DNA of 64,000 bases, from the NCBI GenBank assembly GCA_019456195.1, contig VRUK01000006.1, positions 22,376 through 86,375 on the forward strand. The letters are read 5' to 3'. The translations under genes were made by a program, and so were the position numbers. Under the pieces are notes generated by a model. That model was given only the letters and a program-made list of their open reading frames with translations. It searched no databases and was not told the DNA's origin. This stretch comes from Planctomycetota bacterium. Lineage in GTDB: Bacteria; Planctomycetota; Phycisphaerae; Sedimentisphaerales; Anaerobacaceae. Of this stretch, positions 1 to 10,700 are shown one piece after another; position 1 is the stretch's first letter; the number at the start of each line of letters is the position of its first letter.

Positions 1-1
1 G

Positions 2-82
2 CCTGTTATGATGATCAACAATGATTATTACGGCCACCTTAATGCCAGAAAGATTAAAAGCATTCTCGAAAGGTACGCTTAG
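2..82 (+). CDS. NuoE/HndA-like 24-kDa subunit, C-terminal fragment
   Basis: Only the last 26 codons are inside the window; the gene begins to the left of it. In the frame starting at base 2 they read PVMMINNDYYGHLNARK and continue to a TAG stop. This matches the usual end of NuoE/HndA thioredoxin-fold [2Fe-2S] subunits, where a P-x-M-x-I-N-x-x-Y motif precedes the final helix. It ends 5 bases before the NuoF-like gene, as expected for a co-transcribed NuoE-NuoF pair. The cluster-binding cysteines are not visible, so whether the subunit is complete is unknown. Confidence 0.75.
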   Translation, partial: PVMMINNDYYGHLNARKIKSILERYA

Positions 83-87
83 AAGCA

Positions 88-1932
88 ATGGCCCCCAAAA
101 AAATACAATCACTGCAGGAAATTGAGAAGCTCCACCAGCAGCTTTTAAGCAGCCGCCAAAACCTTAAAGCCAGGGTACTTATCTGCATGACCGGCTGTCG
201 GGCCCTTGGCGCTCAGGATGTCTGCACTGAATTCCGTAAGCAGTTAAAGCAGCTTTCTCTTGATGAGCAGGTTACTGTTGTCGAGACCGGCTGTATCGGT
301 ATGTGTGCCGGCGCGCCCGTGGTACTCATCGAACCCTATCAATACTTCTACGGCGGCGTTACTCCTGAGGATGTCGAAGAAATAATCTCTACGACAATTC
401 AAGAGGCAAAACCCATCGAGCGCCTTGCTGTGGTACAGGATGGCAAGCCAGTCGTCAAGGTCAGCGATATTGCCTTCTACAAAAGACAAGATAGAAAGGT
501 ACTTAAAAACTGCGGTCGAATCGATCCAAGACGTATTGAAGATGCTATTGAACGCGGTGGCTACGTTACCGCTATTCGCGTTCTGACTGAAAAAAAGCCC
601 CGGCAGATCATTGACGAGGTCACCGATTCTGGCCTCAGAGGCCGCGGGGGTGCAGGATTTCCGACCGGTGTCAAATGGAACTTCGCTCGAAAATCGCCCG
701 GCGAAGAAAAATATCTCATTTGTAACGCCGACGAAGGTGACCCAGGTGCCTTTATGGACAGGGCCTTGCTCGAAGGCGACCCACACCGTGTCATTGAGGG
801 TATGATTATCGCAGCCTATGCAATCGGGGCTGGTCACGGTTTCATATATGTCCGCGCCGAATACCCAATTGCTGTCGAGCACATTAATATCGCGATCGAA
901 AAGGCAAGAGCTCTCGGCCTGCTCGGTGAAAACATTGCAGGGACTGGCTTTGGTTTCGACATTCAGGTTCGCATGGGTGCCGGTGCATTTGTTTGCGGGG
1001 AAGAAACCGCCCTGATTGCATCGCTCGAAGGTAAACGCGGCATGCCAACACCGCGTCCGCCGTTCCCCGCCGTAAAAGGTTACCAGGGAAAACCGACAAA
1101 TATCAACAATGTTGAGACATTTGCGAATGTTCCTCTGATTGTTAGCAATGGGGCCCATTGGTATAGCAAGATCGGGACGGACAAAAGCAAAGGGACCAAG
1201 ATCTTCGCGCTGGCAGGGAAGGTCAATAATACCGGCCTTGTCGAAGTGCCGATGGGTACAACGCTTCGCGAGATTATCTTTGATATCGGCGGGGGCATCC
1301 CGGGAGGGCGCGAATTCAAGGCTGCCCAGATGGGTGGGCCTTCAGGCGGATGTATCCCGGCGGTTTATCTCGATACCAAGATAGATTATGACAGCGTCCA
1401 GCAAATCGGGGCTATCATGGGTTCCGGTGGTCTTATCGTAATGGACGAGAATACTTGCATGGTTGATATTGCAAGGTATTTCCTCGAATTTGTACAGTCC
1501 GAATCCTGCGGCAAATGCACACCCTGCAGAGTCGGAACGAACAAAATGCTGCAAATTCTTCAGGCAATCTGTCGAGGCGATGCAAAACTTCAAGACCTTG
1601 ACAAGCTGAAGGAGCTTGCAGAAAATATCAGCAAAGCTTCCCTGTGCGGGCTCGGACAGACCGCACCTAATCCGGTCCTCAGTACGTTAGGGAACTTCAA
1701 AGATGAATATGTTAAGCATATTGTGGACAAGAAGTGTCCCGCGGGTATATGCACGAATTTGCTAACGTATGAGATTCTGGAAGTCTGCACCGGCTGCGGA
1801 GCATGTAGAAAGGTCTGTCCTGTTGGGGCTATAAGCGGCGAAAAGAAAGAACAGCACGTAATTGATCAAAACAAATGCATTAAATGTGATCAGTGTTTCG
1901 AGACGTGTAAATTCCAGGCGATAACAAAATAA
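88..1932 (+). CDS. NuoF/HndC-like NADH-binding diaphorase subunit
   Basis: This 614-residue flavin and iron-sulfur subunit oxidises or reduces NAD(P)(H) and passes electrons to its partners. Domains in order: a thioredoxin-like [2Fe-2S] domain (C33, C37, C69, C73); the FMN/NADH-binding NuoF core with GRGGAGFPTGVKW near 185-197 and NADEGDPGAFMDR near 213-225; an SLBB region; the [4Fe-4S] site C474-x2-C477-x2-C480 with C520; and a C-terminal two-cluster ferredoxin (C567/570/573/577 and C597/600/603/607). This arrangement is typical of HndC/HydB and of NAD-linked formate dehydrogenase beta subunits, and longer than respiratory NuoF. It lies between a NuoE-like gene and a formate dehydrogenase gene 7 bases downstream, so a soluble formate dehydrogenase complex is more likely than complex I. 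Whether it bifurcates electrons with ferredoxin cannot be told from sequence. Confidence 0.93.
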   Translation: MAPKKIQSLQEIEKLHQQLLSSRQNLKARVLICMTGCRALGAQDVCTEFRKQLKQLSLDEQVTVVETGCIGMCAGAPVVLIEPYQYFYGGVTPEDVEEIISTTIQEAKPIERLAVVQDGKPVVKVSDIAFYKRQDRKVLKNCGRIDPRRIEDAIERGGYVTAIRVLTEKKPRQIIDEVTDSGLRGRGGAGFPTGVKWNFARKSPGEEKYLICNADEGDPGAFMDRALLEGDPHRVIEGMIIAAYAIGAGHGFIYVRAEYPIAVEHINIAIEKARALGLLGENIAGTGFGFDIQVRMGAGAFVCGEETALIASLEGKRGMPTPRPPFPAVKGYQGKPTNINNVETFANVPLIVSNGAHWYSKIGTDKSKGTKIFALAGKVNNTGLVEVPMGTTLREIIFDIGGGIPGGREFKAAQMGGPSGGCIPAVYLDTKIDYDSVQQIGAIMGSGGLIVMDENTCMVDIARYFLEFVQSESCGKCTPCRVGTNKMLQILQAICRGDAKLQDLDKLKELAENISKASLCGLGQTAPNPVLSTLGNFKDEYVKHIVDKKCPAGICTNLLTYEILEVCTGCGACRKVCPVGAISGEKKEQHVIDQNKCIKCDQCFETCKFQAITK

Positions 1933-1939
1933 GAGAAAA

Positions 1940-4645
1940 ATGAGCGATATACAGACGATTACAATAAACGGCAAAGAGTTTACTGCAAGAGCGGGACAGA
2001 CTATTCTTGATGTTGCAATCGAAAATGGAATCGAAATTCCTAACCTTTGTCACGATGCTCGTCTCAAGCCTTCAGGTTCATGCAGACTGTGTCTGGTAGA
2101 GGTAGAGGGACAGAAACAACCGGTTACGGCCTGCACCTTTGAGGTATCTGAGGGCTTAGTCGTCAAAACGGAGACCGATTTTATTCGCCGTTTGCGGAAG
2201 ACCGTATTGGAACTGTTGTTTTATGAGCATCGGGGTGTATGTACGACCTGTGATGAAAACGGGGACTGTAAACTCCAGCGTTATGCCTATGAGTATCAGC
2301 TCGATGATGACGTATTCCAGACTTCCAGCATAAGCGCTGCACAGGAGAACTACACCACAGGCAATGAGGCGATAGAATATGATCTGGACAAATGCATTCG
2401 TTGCGGCAGGTGTATAAGAATATGCGAAGAGGTTCAGATGGACAGCGCCCTGACCTTCAAAGAGCGGGCCGCAGGCGTTGAAGTAACAACCGCCTTTGAT
2501 ATTCCATTGAACGAGTCCACCTGTGAACTCTGCGGCCAGTGCATCTCCACCTGCCCTACCGGCGCCCTGTATGAGCGCTCTGCCAAAGGCAAAGGCCAGT
2601 GCAAAGACCTCCTTCGTACAAGAACAACCTGTCCGTACTGTGGTGTCGGCTGCCAGATCGACCTCAATGTCAACCCGAAGGCAAACGAGATTGTCCGTGT
2701 AACCAGTCCTGTCGGCTGCATCCCAAATGACGGCAATCTCTGCGTTAAGGGCAGATTCGGCATAGAGTTCGTCGGCCATGAAAAACGTCTCACGACACCA
2801 CTCATCAAGCGAAACGGCACATTCGAAGCGGCGACATGGGACCAGGCAACGAATTTTATCGCAGAACGTCTGGCCAAAATAAAAAAGCAGAACGGCCCGA
2901 ATAGTATCGCGGGGCTTTCGTCCGCCAAATGCACTAATGAAGAGAACTACATCTTCCAGAAGTTCTTTCGCGCCGTCATAGGCACAAACAACGTTGACCA
3001 TTGTGCCCGGCTCTGTCACGCCTCGACCGTCACCGGCCTTGTAAGAGCTTTCGGCAGTGGTGCCATGACCAACTCAATAGATGAGTTTAAGAACGCCGCT
3101 TGCATATTTATCATTGGCTCGAACACCTCTGAGGCCCATCCCGTCATAGCTCTCGACATAAAAGAGGCCGTAATCAAAAACGGCGCCAGGCTTATTGTGG
3201 CAGACCCACGACAAATCGACATTACCCGATTCGCCGAATTACACCTTGCTCAAAAACCCGGCACGGACGTCGCCCTGATAAACGCAATGATAAACGTTAT
3301 CATAAATGAAAATATCCTTGATTCCGGCTTCGTAAAAGAACGCACCGAAGGCTTCAAAGAGCTGGCGGAGGCCGTAAAGGATTTCACGCCCGAAAAGGCT
3401 GAGGAAATCACGACCGTCCCCGCCGAACAAATTCGCCAGGCCGCCAGGATTTATGCCGGTGCCTCAACTTCCAGTATAATTTACAGCATGGGAATCACCC
3501 AGCACACTACCGGCACCGACAACGTCCTGTCACTTGCCAATCTCTCAATGCTTACAGGCAACGTCGGCAAAGAATCAACCGGCGTAAATCCCCTCAGAGG
3601 CCAAAACAATGTCCAGGGTGCCTGCGACCTTGGAGCTTTGCCAAATGTCTATCCCGGCTATCAATCGGTCGAGGATTCTAAAATCCGGGCCAAATTTGAA
3701 AAAGCCTGGTCAAAAAAGCTTTCTCCGAACAAAGGGCTTACTGTTGTCGAGATATTTCACGCAGTCGAGACAGGCGACATTAAAGCGATTTACATAGTGG
3801 GAGAAAATCCCGCGCTTTCCGACCCGAACCTTAACAGAACGCGAAAGGCCCTGGATATGGTCGATTTTCTTGTTGTGCAGGATATCTTCCTCTCCGAGAC
3901 TGCCGAATACGCTGATGTAGTCCTGCCCTCCGCCTGTTTCGCCGAAAAGAACGGCACATTCACAAACACCGAACGCCGTGTCCAGCGAATCCGCACCGCT
4001 GTCCCCCCGCCCGGCCAGTCCCGAAGTGACTGGGAAATAATCTGTGATCTCTCGACCAAACTCGGCTATGAAATGAGTTACGATTCCGCCGGACATATTA
4101 TGGACGAAATAGCCTCAATTACACCCATCTATGGTGGCATGTCTTATGAACGGATTGATTCGGTCGGCTTGCAATGGCCCTGCCCGGATAAGGACCATCC
4201 CGGAACAAAGTATCTGCACAAGGGAAAATTTACTAGAGGAAAGGGAAAATTCCACACTGTATCATTCAAGGCTCCTGCCGAGTCACCCGGAAAAAAATTC
4301 CCATTTGTACTCACTACCGGCAGGCAGTTATATCAATTTCACACCGGTACTATGACCAGAAAATCAGCCGCTATCAACCAGGTTTCACCGACAGGCTACG
4401 TCGAAATTCACCTTGAAGATGCCGGCAAACTCGGCATTGCCGATGGTGATACTGTCGAAGTATCAAGCATCCGGGGCAAGGTTTCCACACTGGCAAAGGT
4501 CACTAAAAATATTGAAAAAGGCTGGCTGTTCATGCCCTTCCATTTCCACGAAGGTCCCGCCAATATGCTTACAATAGACGCCCTGGACCCTTTGGCCAAG
4601 ATACCGGAATACAAAGTCTGTGCAGCGACGATAAAAAAATCGTAG
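1940..4645 (+). CDS. fdhA: Formate dehydrogenase catalytic subunit (Cys type, NuoG-like N-terminus)
   Basis: This is a 901-residue molybdopterin oxidoreductase that interconverts formate and CO2. The N-terminus is NuoG-like: a plant-type [2Fe-2S] site (C37, C48, C51, C65), an H97-x3-C101-x2-C104-x5-C110 cluster, then two [4Fe-4S] sites (C152/155/158/162 and C195/198/201/205). The MopB core follows with C231-x2-C234-x3-C238 and C268. The active-site stretch DHCARLCHASTV puts Cys359 where E. coli FdhF has selenocysteine; the codon is TGT at 3014-3016. The C-terminus is a cofactor-binding domain (about 770-890, with TTGRQLYQFHTGTMT). It follows the diaphorase gene by 7 bases, which suggests a NAD(P)-coupled enzyme. 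Either Mo or W is possible. Confidence 0.93.
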   Translation: MSDIQTITINGKEFTARAGQTILDVAIENGIEIPNLCHDARLKPSGSCRLCLVEVEGQKQPVTACTFEVSEGLVVKTETDFIRRLRKTVLELLFYEHRGVCTTCDENGDCKLQRYAYEYQLDDDVFQTSSISAAQENYTTGNEAIEYDLDKCIRCGRCIRICEEVQMDSALTFKERAAGVEVTTAFDIPLNESTCELCGQCISTCPTGALYERSAKGKGQCKDLLRTRTTCPYCGVGCQIDLNVNPKANEIVRVTSPVGCIPNDGNLCVKGRFGIEFVGHEKRLTTPLIKRNGTFEAATWDQATNFIAERLAKIKKQNGPNSIAGLSSAKCTNEENYIFQKFFRAVIGTNNVDHCARLCHASTVTGLVRAFGSGAMTNSIDEFKNAACIFIIGSNTSEAHPVIALDIKEAVIKNGARLIVADPRQIDITRFAELHLAQKPGTDVALINAMINVIINENILDSGFVKERTEGFKELAEAVKDFTPEKAEEITTVPAEQIRQAARIYAGASTSSIIYSMGITQHTTGTDNVLSLANLSMLTGNVGKESTGVNPLRGQNNVQGACDLGALPNVYPGYQSVEDSKIRAKFEKAWSKKLSPNKGLTVVEIFHAVETGDIKAIYIVGENPALSDPNLNRTRKALDMVDFLVVQDIFLSETAEYADVVLPSACFAEKNGTFTNTERRVQRIRTAVPPPGQSRSDWEIICDLSTKLGYEMSYDSAGHIMDEIASITPIYGGMSYERIDSVGLQWPCPDKDHPGTKYLHKGKFTRGKGKFHTVSFKAPAESPGKKFPFVLTTGRQLYQFHTGTMTRKSAAINQVSPTGYVEIHLEDAGKLGIADGDTVEVSSIRGKVSTLAKVTKNIEKGWLFMPFHFHEGPANMLTIDALDPLAKIPEYKVCAATIKKS

Positions 4646-4711
4646 CTTAATATTCCGCCTGTACCCTTCTCATCTGTAGTCTCATCAAGGCTCACTGTCC
4701 TTTTAATTTTA

Positions 4712-6517
4712 TCAATGAGGCTCAGCACTACTGTCGTCTTCAGGCAGATATTGGTACCAAGTGTATTTTAGAGCTGTTATTGCTGTAACTGCCAGTAAAA
4801 GGCATATCACTGAATATAAATACCAATGTCCCACAAGATACATAGGGAATAAATACATGCCCGTAATCGCAAACATGGCAAGCACAACATTCAGAATTGT
4901 CCGCGGTAGGTTTTCAGATTTGGATGACAACTCTTCTGCTGATAAATCCGCCTTTATCGCTATCGGCTTCCACATACCGAAGGGCCGGATGGATTTATAA
5001 AAGCGAACAAGAATATCGCAATCAGTAGGTTGGCTCATCAGAGAGGCGGCAATACACACGAGCAAAGAGGCTGTGCATATCAAAGGAAATACGTAGTATG
5101 GAGGTATATCGGGAAAAAATAAACTCACCAATGACAATAATATTCCGCCCAACATCCCAAACGAATAGCCCCAGCCGTTCATTCGCCACCAGTACCATCT
5201 GAGCACATTAGGTATGACAACGCCGGCGCCTAATGCCATCATTGCCCAGCTCCATATTTGAGCGATTGACTTGGCCTGAAAACCAATTCCAATGCCGGCC
5301 AGAACCAGACCAAGAGTGGCCAGATGGCTGAATCGCAGAGCTTGCTCGGTGGTGGGGTTGGGGCGAAAATAAGCCTGCCAGATGTCACGGACAATAAAAG
5401 AGGCGCCACTATTGACCGTTGCACTGAATGTTGACATAAATGCCGCTAACAACCCGGCAATAACAATCCCTCTGATTCCAACAGGCAGAAATTCCATCAG
5501 TACTATAGGCATCACTGTCTCAGGATCTGTGATGCCGGCCACTCCAACCAGTGCCAGCAGTGCGATTCCGGTAGCCATGCCCCAGCGAACAATCAGGAAA
5601 AAGCTCCAGGCCGCTCCGAGCTTGGCGGCGTCACGTGCGTTACGCGATGCCAAAAATATCTGAAAATCGAACATCTGTGCCGGCCCGCCTGCATTCAGCA
5701 GTAATCCCTTTAGCACCCAGACAATTACAAGGGCGCCGAAAAGCTCGAAGGTAGCGTTGTCCGTCCCTGCTAATTCCTCGATACGCCACGGAATCCTAAG
5801 CGAAGTCCAGTCATGAGGCAGCTTCGACAACAACTCCGGCGTCAGTCTTGACCATGCTATATAAGCAATAACAATGCTGCCGAGGGTCAGAACGGCAGTC
5901 TGAATAACATTGGTTATCACCACGCTGTAGAGTCCGCCTAAAATAACATAGAGCGTCGTTATGCTGATAACTAATATCGCCAGAACAGTGGCTTCGTGTA
6001 CTGTCACCAACGTCTTTATCCGGGGAATAGAAGTGTATTGCCCAAGGGATTCGAGCGGTATATAGACAGAAGCGAACTTGCCGATTCCCTGGAATGCATA
6101 GCCGATAAAACTGGCTAAAGTAAGCACCGCCATAAGTGCATAAGTGGTTCGAGCAAACCTACCCCCCGAATCATCGCCAAAACGGGTCTTCATCCACTCT
6201 GCCGCCGTCATCACATTTGATCGCCTGACCCATTTGCCCATATAGGCCATGAAAAATGCGCCCATATAAAATCCCCACATCCAGTGGTGCCACATGGATT
6301 TCATTCCCAGAATATAAAGGATAGAAACAATCCACATCGTTCCCGTGATATCGAAAGTGGCCACAGAGCCGGACATCGCCAGAGGCAGCCAGTGCATGTT
6401 CTTGCCCCCAAGAAAGTAGGCGCCTAAGCTCTTTGATGCCCTTTTCTGATACCAGAAGCCCAGTCCTATCACAACAGCGAAATATAAGACAATTATCCCG
6501 TAATCAACTGAATTCAT
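4712..6517 (-). CDS. Sodium:solute symporter (SSS family)
   Basis: A 601-residue inner-membrane transporter with roughly 13-14 hydrophobic segments and the SSS-family look. It opens with a helix containing DYGIIVLYFAVVIGLGFW, then a GGKNMHWLPLAMSG motif like the SSS G-R-x2-W...S segment, and has the later GLLAAFMSTFSATVNSGASF stretch in which serines commonly form a sodium site. It would take up a sugar or similar small molecule with Na+. It is the last gene of a minus-strand group, 24 bases after the URO-D-like gene and three positions after a GH38 enzyme, so its substrate may be a glycan product or a one-carbon-bearing compound. The substrate cannot be read from sequence. The start has an AAGGA ribosome site. 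Confidence 0.88.
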   Translation of the reverse strand: MNSVDYGIIVLYFAVVIGLGFWYQKRASKSLGAYFLGGKNMHWLPLAMSGSVATFDITGTMWIVSILYILGMKSMWHHWMWGFYMGAFFMAYMGKWVRRSNVMTAAEWMKTRFGDDSGGRFARTTYALMAVLTLASFIGYAFQGIGKFASVYIPLESLGQYTSIPRIKTLVTVHEATVLAILVISITTLYVILGGLYSVVITNVIQTAVLTLGSIVIAYIAWSRLTPELLSKLPHDWTSLRIPWRIEELAGTDNATFELFGALVIVWVLKGLLLNAGGPAQMFDFQIFLASRNARDAAKLGAAWSFFLIVRWGMATGIALLALVGVAGITDPETVMPIVLMEFLPVGIRGIVIAGLLAAFMSTFSATVNSGASFIVRDIWQAYFRPNPTTEQALRFSHLATLGLVLAGIGIGFQAKSIAQIWSWAMMALGAGVVIPNVLRWYWWRMNGWGYSFGMLGGILLSLVSLFFPDIPPYYVFPLICTASLLVCIAASLMSQPTDCDILVRFYKSIRPFGMWKPIAIKADLSAEELSSKSENLPRTILNVVLAMFAITGMYLFPMYLVGHWYLYSVICLLLAVTAITALKYTWYQYLPEDDSSAEPH

Positions 6518-6541
6518 GAATCCTTTCTCTCCGGTATAAAA

Positions 6542-7750
6542 TTAAGCATTTACGGCATCAAACATCGCGACAATATTTTCCGCAGTCACATTTGCCAGAA
6601 TGTTATGCACTTGCTGAAAAACAAAACCCCCATTAGTTTTAAGTATCTCAACCTGCTCTTTGACATGTTCAGCCACCTGCTCAGGTGTACCGTTTGGCAG
6701 GATGTCCCTGGTATCGCAGCCGCCGCCCCAGAAAGTAAGTTCCCTGCCGAACTCTGCCTTTAGCTCTGACGCATTCATTCCTGAACAGCTAATCTGTACC
6801 GGATTAATTGCATCGAGACCGGCTTCGATTAAATGTCCAAGCAATTCACGGACTCCGCCGCAGCAGTGAAGCATAACTTTCACGTCGGCTAATTCTTTTG
6901 CCCGGTTCCACAGCAATTTATGACGCTCCTTGAAGAACTCGCAATACATCGCTGGTGAAATCATCGCCCCTGTCTGCATCCCGAGGTCGTCTCCGAAAAG
7001 AATGATATCGATATGTTCACCTGCGGCCCCTAAGAATCTTTCGAGGTTGGTTAAATGAATTTCAACTAATTTATCGAGGAACTGGTGAGCACGTTGCGGT
7101 TCACCGGCAAGCAGCATCATAAACTGGTCGTTGCGATAAAGAAACTGACCGATTTCAAAAAGATTACCTCCGAACAAACCTATAATGGCACGGTCGGTAT
7201 TATTTCTTAATTGCCTCGCACCTTCGCAAAGTGCCTCGTTATCAATCGGGCCGGGCGGACTCGCAACAGCAGTCCACATACATTCATCAAGGGTATCGCC
7301 GATAGCGTTAAGATCATCTTCCTTGAGAAAAGGAAAATAAGTCTGCTCAAAATACAGCGCCCCGTCCGGCATGTGGGCCAGCACCCTGCCGCTTTTAGAA
7401 TGAATCACCCACCTGCCTTCTTCTCGCTCGAACCGAGTCCATGCGGGCACAAAACATTCTGTACCGTCCGGCAGCGTCCAGGGCGACCATGATTTCTCGT
7501 CTAATGCAAACCCCCTGCCCAGCTCGATAGTGTCAACTCCGAATCTGTCTAAAACATCCTCATCGACAATGGCCAACTGCTGGATAACATCATAAACGCG
7601 AATCGGCTTGGCTGCCAGACCCAGATACTTTCGCAGCTTCGGATATGCAATTGCCGCAATCCCCGAAGACCGGTGCCCGGAAAAGTCAACGGCAGCACGG
7701 TCGGTTTCTCGATGCTCCAGCGCCGCTAAAACCCGCTCTCGTGAGTTCAT
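6542..7750 (-). CDS. URO-D family protein, probable corrinoid methyltransferase type
   Basis: A 402-residue cytoplasmic protein of the uroporphyrinogen decarboxylase fold. The family covers both heme-pathway HemE and zinc-dependent MtaA/CmuA-type methyltransferases. This one carries VMLHCCGGVRELL near residues 292-304, whose His-Cys-Cys-Gly matches the H-x-C zinc site of the methyltransferase branch. The start NSRERVLAALEHRETDRAAVDFSG resembles the planctomycete URO-D-like paralogues more than HemE. It sits between a mannosidase-like gene (10 bases away) and a symporter (24 bases away), with no heme gene nearby, so a housekeeping HemE role is unlikely. The methyl donor or substrate is unknown; cleavage of a methoxylated product is only a guess. 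Confidence 0.82.
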   Translation of the reverse strand: MNSRERVLAALEHRETDRAAVDFSGHRSSGIAAIAYPKLRKYLGLAAKPIRVYDVIQQLAIVDEDVLDRFGVDTIELGRGFALDEKSWSPWTLPDGTECFVPAWTRFEREEGRWVIHSKSGRVLAHMPDGALYFEQTYFPFLKEDDLNAIGDTLDECMWTAVASPPGPIDNEALCEGARQLRNNTDRAIIGLFGGNLFEIGQFLYRNDQFMMLLAGEPQRAHQFLDKLVEIHLTNLERFLGAAGEHIDIILFGDDLGMQTGAMISPAMYCEFFKERHKLLWNRAKELADVKVMLHCCGGVRELLGHLIEAGLDAINPVQISCSGMNASELKAEFGRELTFWGGGCDTRDILPNGTPEQVAEHVKEQVEILKTNGGFVFQQVHNILANVTAENIVAMFDAVNA

Positions 7751-7760
7751 ATTTTATTCC

Positions 7761-10700
7761 TTACATACTTGGTAGTGGTATTCGCAATGTGACAATTTCG
7801 TATGCAGCCATCTCAATAGGCCTGGTTATTTTGGAAACCCTTTCTTCCGCCAGATTGCTCAGCCATACTGTTTTAGGTGTCGGCTTCGCCCAAGTGAGTC
7901 TGGCTTTTTCAGATTTTCCGCCAGCATTAAACAAACGCACGACCCGGGCTGTGCCGTCCTCGCTGGGCTTAAAAGCGGTTACGATTATCCCTGCGGGTTT
8001 AACGCTCAGAATAGATTGCTGAACAGCGGCCTTTCTATCAACCGGCACGGCTATAAGCGGCTGACTACTCTCTATGCCGAACCTTGCCGCCCTGCCGGAA
8101 TCGAACCGACGGTGGGGCTTGATTGAATAACGGAACGTCGTCGGGCCTTCCTGCCCTGCTTTGTAGTTGGTTTCCCAGTAGTTATTCATCACATACGAAT
8201 ATAGTGTCGTTGATGGTTCGATATGTTTAAGCCATCCTACAGTTTTGCCCCTCGGGTCGGATGTAATGTCACCGACCTCAATCAGCGGCACATCAACCGT
8301 CGCCCAGGTAACGCCGTAATTCTCGTTGGATACATCCACCCATCGTTGAACTGTGAAATAATTCTTACAAGCGCCGGGCAGTTGGTCCACCTCTGGCTGA
8401 ACTACAGCCCACGGAGTGTCCATTCGCATAATGCCGTTGGGCACGTTAAAAGCAAAAGCCAGATGCACCCCTTCCTGTGTGTAAATTTTCTCTTTATCAA
8501 TAATGTTGATGATATCCACACGGTTGATGCCGTCGATGATACGCACCTCACGAGAGAGCTTATTGCAGCCCGGCGCATCGGATTCTATCAGTAGCGAGGC
8601 AACCAAGGGCCCCCGCTCCTTAACACGAACTTTTACCGGCCCGTTACGCTTCGGGTCACTCGGCTCTCTTCCGGCTACGTAGAAATAATCGTTAAGCCCC
8701 AGCCCGCTCTCCGGATTCACAAGTTCGATATTATTTCCCTTCAACTTCAAACTGCTTATAGCACCGGTCTTTTCATCGACTTTCAAAACAATTCTTCTGT
8801 TGCTAAGTTCCGCCCCTTGTGCTTTGGCATTGCCTGACCTGTGAACCTTGTCGGCCTGTAATGTGAAGCGTTTGGCAGAAAAAGGCGCTATCTCTTGAGC
8901 AAGAAATGCTAATTCTCCTGTTGATAGCCGTTGTGATTTCACGGATTTACCGTCAGGACCCTTGACAAGTTCGCCGGCTGATATCATATCTTTTGGCAGC
9001 ACAACCAAGTCCGTTCTCACCCATGAGGATGTATTGAAAACGTCCACTGCCGTAACTGTTGTTGTATCTTTCCGATGCCCTGCTAATGAGTCCTTCAAAA
9101 GCTTACGCGACTTGCCCTCGGCATCAATTGCGAACGCCTGCTTGATTTTCCACTGTGCCTTCGTGAAATCACTATCAGGCTGGCTTATACTACAGTGAGC
9201 ACCCCATGTATGCTCGTCGTAAAGTATCACTTCACGCCACGCATCATAAAACTTATCAGCAGGATAACCAGTTGGATTGAGCATCGCCCATAACGTCTCT
9301 GCCTGAACTAATCGCTCGGCGGCATCCCGGTTAATCGAAGTCTCGCGTGCCGATGAGCCCGCCCCATCTTCCCAGTACGGCGTAAAATCTCCACGGGCTT
9401 TCGGTACCTTATTACCATAGCGGCGTTCAAACTCATCGAACATCTCACTGGTAGTCGCCACAACTAACTTGGGATAAGCGTACTTTTCATTCCAGTCTTT
9501 AACATATTCGCTGAGCTTCGGGTCGGGCGGGCCGTTATCACCGCCAATCGAATAGCGAAGCTGGACCATATCGTAAGGATACTCCGAGTCACCGAGCCGT
9601 TTCAGATAGCCGAAAAGCTTGCTGGAATCAAGACGCCCGCTGTGAAAAAAGGAATATCCCTCACCCGCCACCCAGCAGAGTATATCTTCTTTGCCGGAAG
9701 GTGACTCCCAATAAAATGGCTTATCGCCCCATGTCGATAACGTATAGCCGATTCTATGCCCGCGGTTTGGCCCTACCGAGAAGTATTTTACCCCGCTCTG
9801 GGCAAGGACAGGAACTATACCCCATGTGTAGCCTGGCACATCCGTAATCATCGCCGAATTAATCGTCAAATCATAACGATTCCGTAGCTTCTGCGCATAA
9901 TCCACTAACCGAATAAGCTCTTCTGAACGGCACAAAGCTGTCAATTCATTGCCATACAAAGCATCCAGACCTATCCAGCCTTTCTTGACCGCATCGACAA
10001 AAGCTCTGCGTTCATTCGGTGTGGCCTGTTCCAAATAACTGTCCACCGCCCAAAGCACTTCGACGTTCCATTTGAAACGTGCTCCTTCCGGATAATCCGC
10101 CGACTCGCGGGCTAATTCAATGACCTGCTTAAAATATTCCCAATGCTTGCGTACAACTTCAGTCTGCACGTGCGTGTAACCGATATCAACATGCGAGTGA
10201 TGCAGCACATAAATCTCCCACTTACGGACGGGCTTTATAGCCAGGCTTTGCTTTCCTATAGATTTACCCGCCACTTTTACATCAACCTCAATTGAAGTTG
10301 GTTTGTTAACGGCCGGCGCAAATCCTTCGATAACCTTAAAGCCCGGCTCAAGTTTTTGTCCGGCCGATTCCAAACCTTTAATACTGACTGTTGCCTCGAC
10401 GGGTTCGCCAATATGCATTACCGATGCCAATACAGGCTGATACAGCTTGCCCCCTTTCTTCTTAACCAAAAAAGGTTCACTATAAACATCAAGAAGCCTT
10501 GTAGAAGGTTTGAGTGACTCTGTTTGGACACCTCTCGGTGTTCTCAGAGTTACATAGTCGTAAAGTACCCAACTGCCCTCTAATGATTTGATGCTAATCT
10601 CGTTATTGCCCGTCTTAAGTGCACGCACAGGAAAATCAATAATCAGTTTATGTTCACGTCCTTTCTCAACCTGACCATGGGCCGAGGCGTCACCGGCTCC

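Noticed and set aside
244..1158. 304-codon minus-strand frame opposite the diaphorase gene
   Set aside because: It lies fully inside a strongly conserved gene on the other strand and resembles no protein family.
3014..3016. Possible selenocysteine codon in formate dehydrogenase
   Set aside because: The codon is TGT, so this is a Cys enzyme and no SECIS element is needed.
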